NCBI GenBank assembly: GCA_013286985.1
Contig: JABDEQ010000107.1
Span: 1-6,974 of the forward strand
From: Bacteroidota bacterium
GTDB taxonomy: Bacteria; Bacteroidota; Bacteroidia; Sphingobacteriales; Sphingobacteriaceae
DNA: 6,974 nucleotides
Direction of reading: 5' to 3'
The notes below the pieces were generated by a model, which was not told the origin of the DNA, did not search any database, and saw nothing but the letters and a program-made list of their open reading frames with translations. The translations under genes and the position numbers were made by a program. Shown here piece by piece: positions 5,826 through 6,974 of this stretch. The stretch's first letter is position 1, and each line of letters starts with the position of its first letter.

Positions 5826-6974
5826 CTAAAAAATTATGCACTTATTAAACGCAATACCGCTGGAAAGTACGTGCGTTGTACTCACCGGCAAACCTGCCCA
5901 GGTGCTCAATCCAATTGTTGATGCAGCTACAATTTCGGCAGTTGCACCCTGTGCATAATTTAAATGCTCATTTCCTATCTTTTCGCCAATGGTTACCACA
6001 ATCCGTTTCCAGCCTATCATGGTTCCGATACCTAATGAAATGGATATAGTTGCAATAACCCATATCGGCGCAAAATCTGTTACTCCCGTAATGTCTTTAT
6101 TAGCAGTAGTCAATATAGCTTTATCTTCGTTAGCCAACACAATTTTTTTGCTGCTCATTACTTCGGTAATGCCTTTAGCAACGCTTTTTATTTGCTTGCG
6201 GAATTGATAAGTCTTATTGGCCGCCTTTGCGTCAGTGCTGGTTAACATTGCTTTTGTTTTAACAATAGATGAATCCAATTTAAGCAATATTCCTTTAGCA
6301 ACCGGGTCTGTAGCAGTGTTTTTGCTGATTACCTGCTCTGTTTTATTTAATGATAACAGTATTTTATCATTTGATATAGAATGATCAATCGCGAATTTTG
6401 CCGGCATAAAGGCAATCAGGATCAACATTAATAAACCCACACCTTTTTGTCCGTCATTACTTCCGTGGAAAAAGCTTACCAGCGTACAGGTAGTAATCAA
6501 CAATAAGCGCACTAAAATTGGCGGCTTATCATTTTCTCCCTGCGGGATATGGAATAAAGCTTTTGCTTTCAGTACATTTTTAATAAACCACATTAATCCC
6601 GCAGCTGCACCAAAACCAATTAGTGGCGAAATGATAAGCGATGTGCCTATTTCGCCCGCTTTTGACCAGTTTACACCTACCCCACCATAATACAAAGTGA
6701 AGGCTAAACTTGCACCAATCATTGCCCCAATTAAGGTGTGTGAACTTGAACAAGGTATCCCTAAATACCAGGTACCCAAATTCCAAACTATTGATGCCAA
6801 TAATACAGCAAGTACCATACAGGCACCTACGTTTACGGGTAGTTTCATCAAATCATCTAAGGGTAATAGCTTCAATATGCCCATGGCCACACCAACCCCA
6901 CCCAGGAACACGCCCAGGAAGTTGAAAAAGCCCGACCACGGTATAGCTATAACCGGTTTCAAGGCCTTGGTGTA
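5826..6974 (-). CDS. PiT-family inorganic phosphate transporter; N-terminus off window, C-terminus apparently truncated
   Basis: Low-affinity inorganic phosphate symporter of the inner membrane (PHO4/PiT family). The frame is open to the last base (Y-T-K-A-L-K-P), so the start and the first ND-x-A-N motif lie outside the window; I expect roughly 40 missing residues. Visible in order: a hydrophobic hairpin (IPWSGFFNFLGVFLGG onward); NLGTWYLGIPCSSSHTLIGAMIGASL, the first inverted-repeat re-entrant motif; another TM pair; FFHGSNDGQKGVG, the second PiT ND signature (Asn-Asp codons within 6453-6467); a hydrophilic loop of about 110 residues rich in Lys/Thr/Ser; a TM helix FAPIWVIATISISLGIG; then GLPVSTTHVLSSGIA, the second re-entrant motif. 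Relatives continue GIAG-(S/T)-M-V and a final helical segment. Here the protein reads GIA-FNKCIIF-stop, with the break at about 5849/5850. The gene is convergent with the reductase. In Bacteroidota pit is often next to a DUF47/PhoU-like gene, which would be beyond the right edge. The family call is secure; whether the product works is doubtful. Confidence 0.9.
   Translation of the reverse strand, partial: YTKALKPVIAIPWSGFFNFLGVFLGGVGVAMGILKLLPLDDLMKLPVNVGACMVLAVLLASIVWNLGTWYLGIPCSSSHTLIGAMIGASLAFTLYYGGVGVNWSKAGEIGTSLIISPLIGFGAAAGLMWFIKNVLKAKALFHIPQGENDKPPILVRLLLITTCTLVSFFHGSNDGQKGVGLLMLILIAFMPAKFAIDHSISNDKILLSLNKTEQVISKNTATDPVAKGILLKLDSSIVKTKAMLTSTDAKAANKTYQFRKQIKSVAKGITEVMSSKKIVLANEDKAILTTANKDITGVTDFAPIWVIATISISLGIGTMIGWKRIVVTIGEKIGNEHLNYAQGATAEIVAASTIGLSTWAGLPVSTTHVLSSGIAFNKCIIF

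Noticed and set aside
1..6974. CRISPR array, tRNA/rRNA gene, or complete insertion sequence
   Set aside because: No regularly spaced repeats, no cloverleaf or rRNA-like segment, and no transposase frame were seen on either strand.

Overview
The window looks like chromosomal DNA from a Bacteroidota bacterium, most plausibly a Sphingobacteriaceae member close to Mucilaginibacter or Pedobacter. This rests on the AT-rich intergenic DNA, starts without Shine-Dalgarno sequences, TAnnTTTG-type promoter elements, and protein sequences that resemble that group from memory. No database search was possible.

Layout. Positions 1-4176 (+) hold the end of a tripartite multidrug-efflux operon. First is an AcrB-type RND inner-membrane pump, entered about 160 codons after its start. 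A 38-bp gap then leads to a complete TolC/OprM/NodT-type outer-membrane lipoprotein, closed by a hairpin terminator at about 4196-4230. The periplasmic adaptor that normally comes first would lie upstream of the window. The pump gene is broken by one extra A in an A6 run (2344-2349). The break falls directly after the codon for the proton-relay lysine, so the last two membrane helices are in another frame.

Positions 4231-4790 (+) form a separate small transcription unit. A long AT-rich leader contains a perfect 11-bp-period tandem repeat resembling a PhoB/PhoP-class response-regulator site, a TAnnTTTG promoter element and a GAAA-loop hairpin. It leads to a 66-aa DUF3606-like protein followed by two hairpins, the second a strong terminator. 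Positions 4909-5607 (+) carry a single-gene unit for an NADPH-dependent FMN/quinone reductase with its own candidate promoter and terminator.

Positions 5826-6974 (-) hold a PiT-family phosphate transporter gene, convergent with the reductase. Its N-terminus runs off the window. Its C-terminus appears truncated: homology stops inside the second conserved PiT repeat and seven unrelated codons precede the stop. The 5608-5825 stretch carries no gene I can support and may be the scar of whatever removed the transporter tail.

Most of the window is ordinary efflux and transport housekeeping. The points worth a second look are the two damaged transporter genes, the tandem-repeat operator candidate and the small orphan gene behind it. 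I found no evidence for a new multi-gene system.
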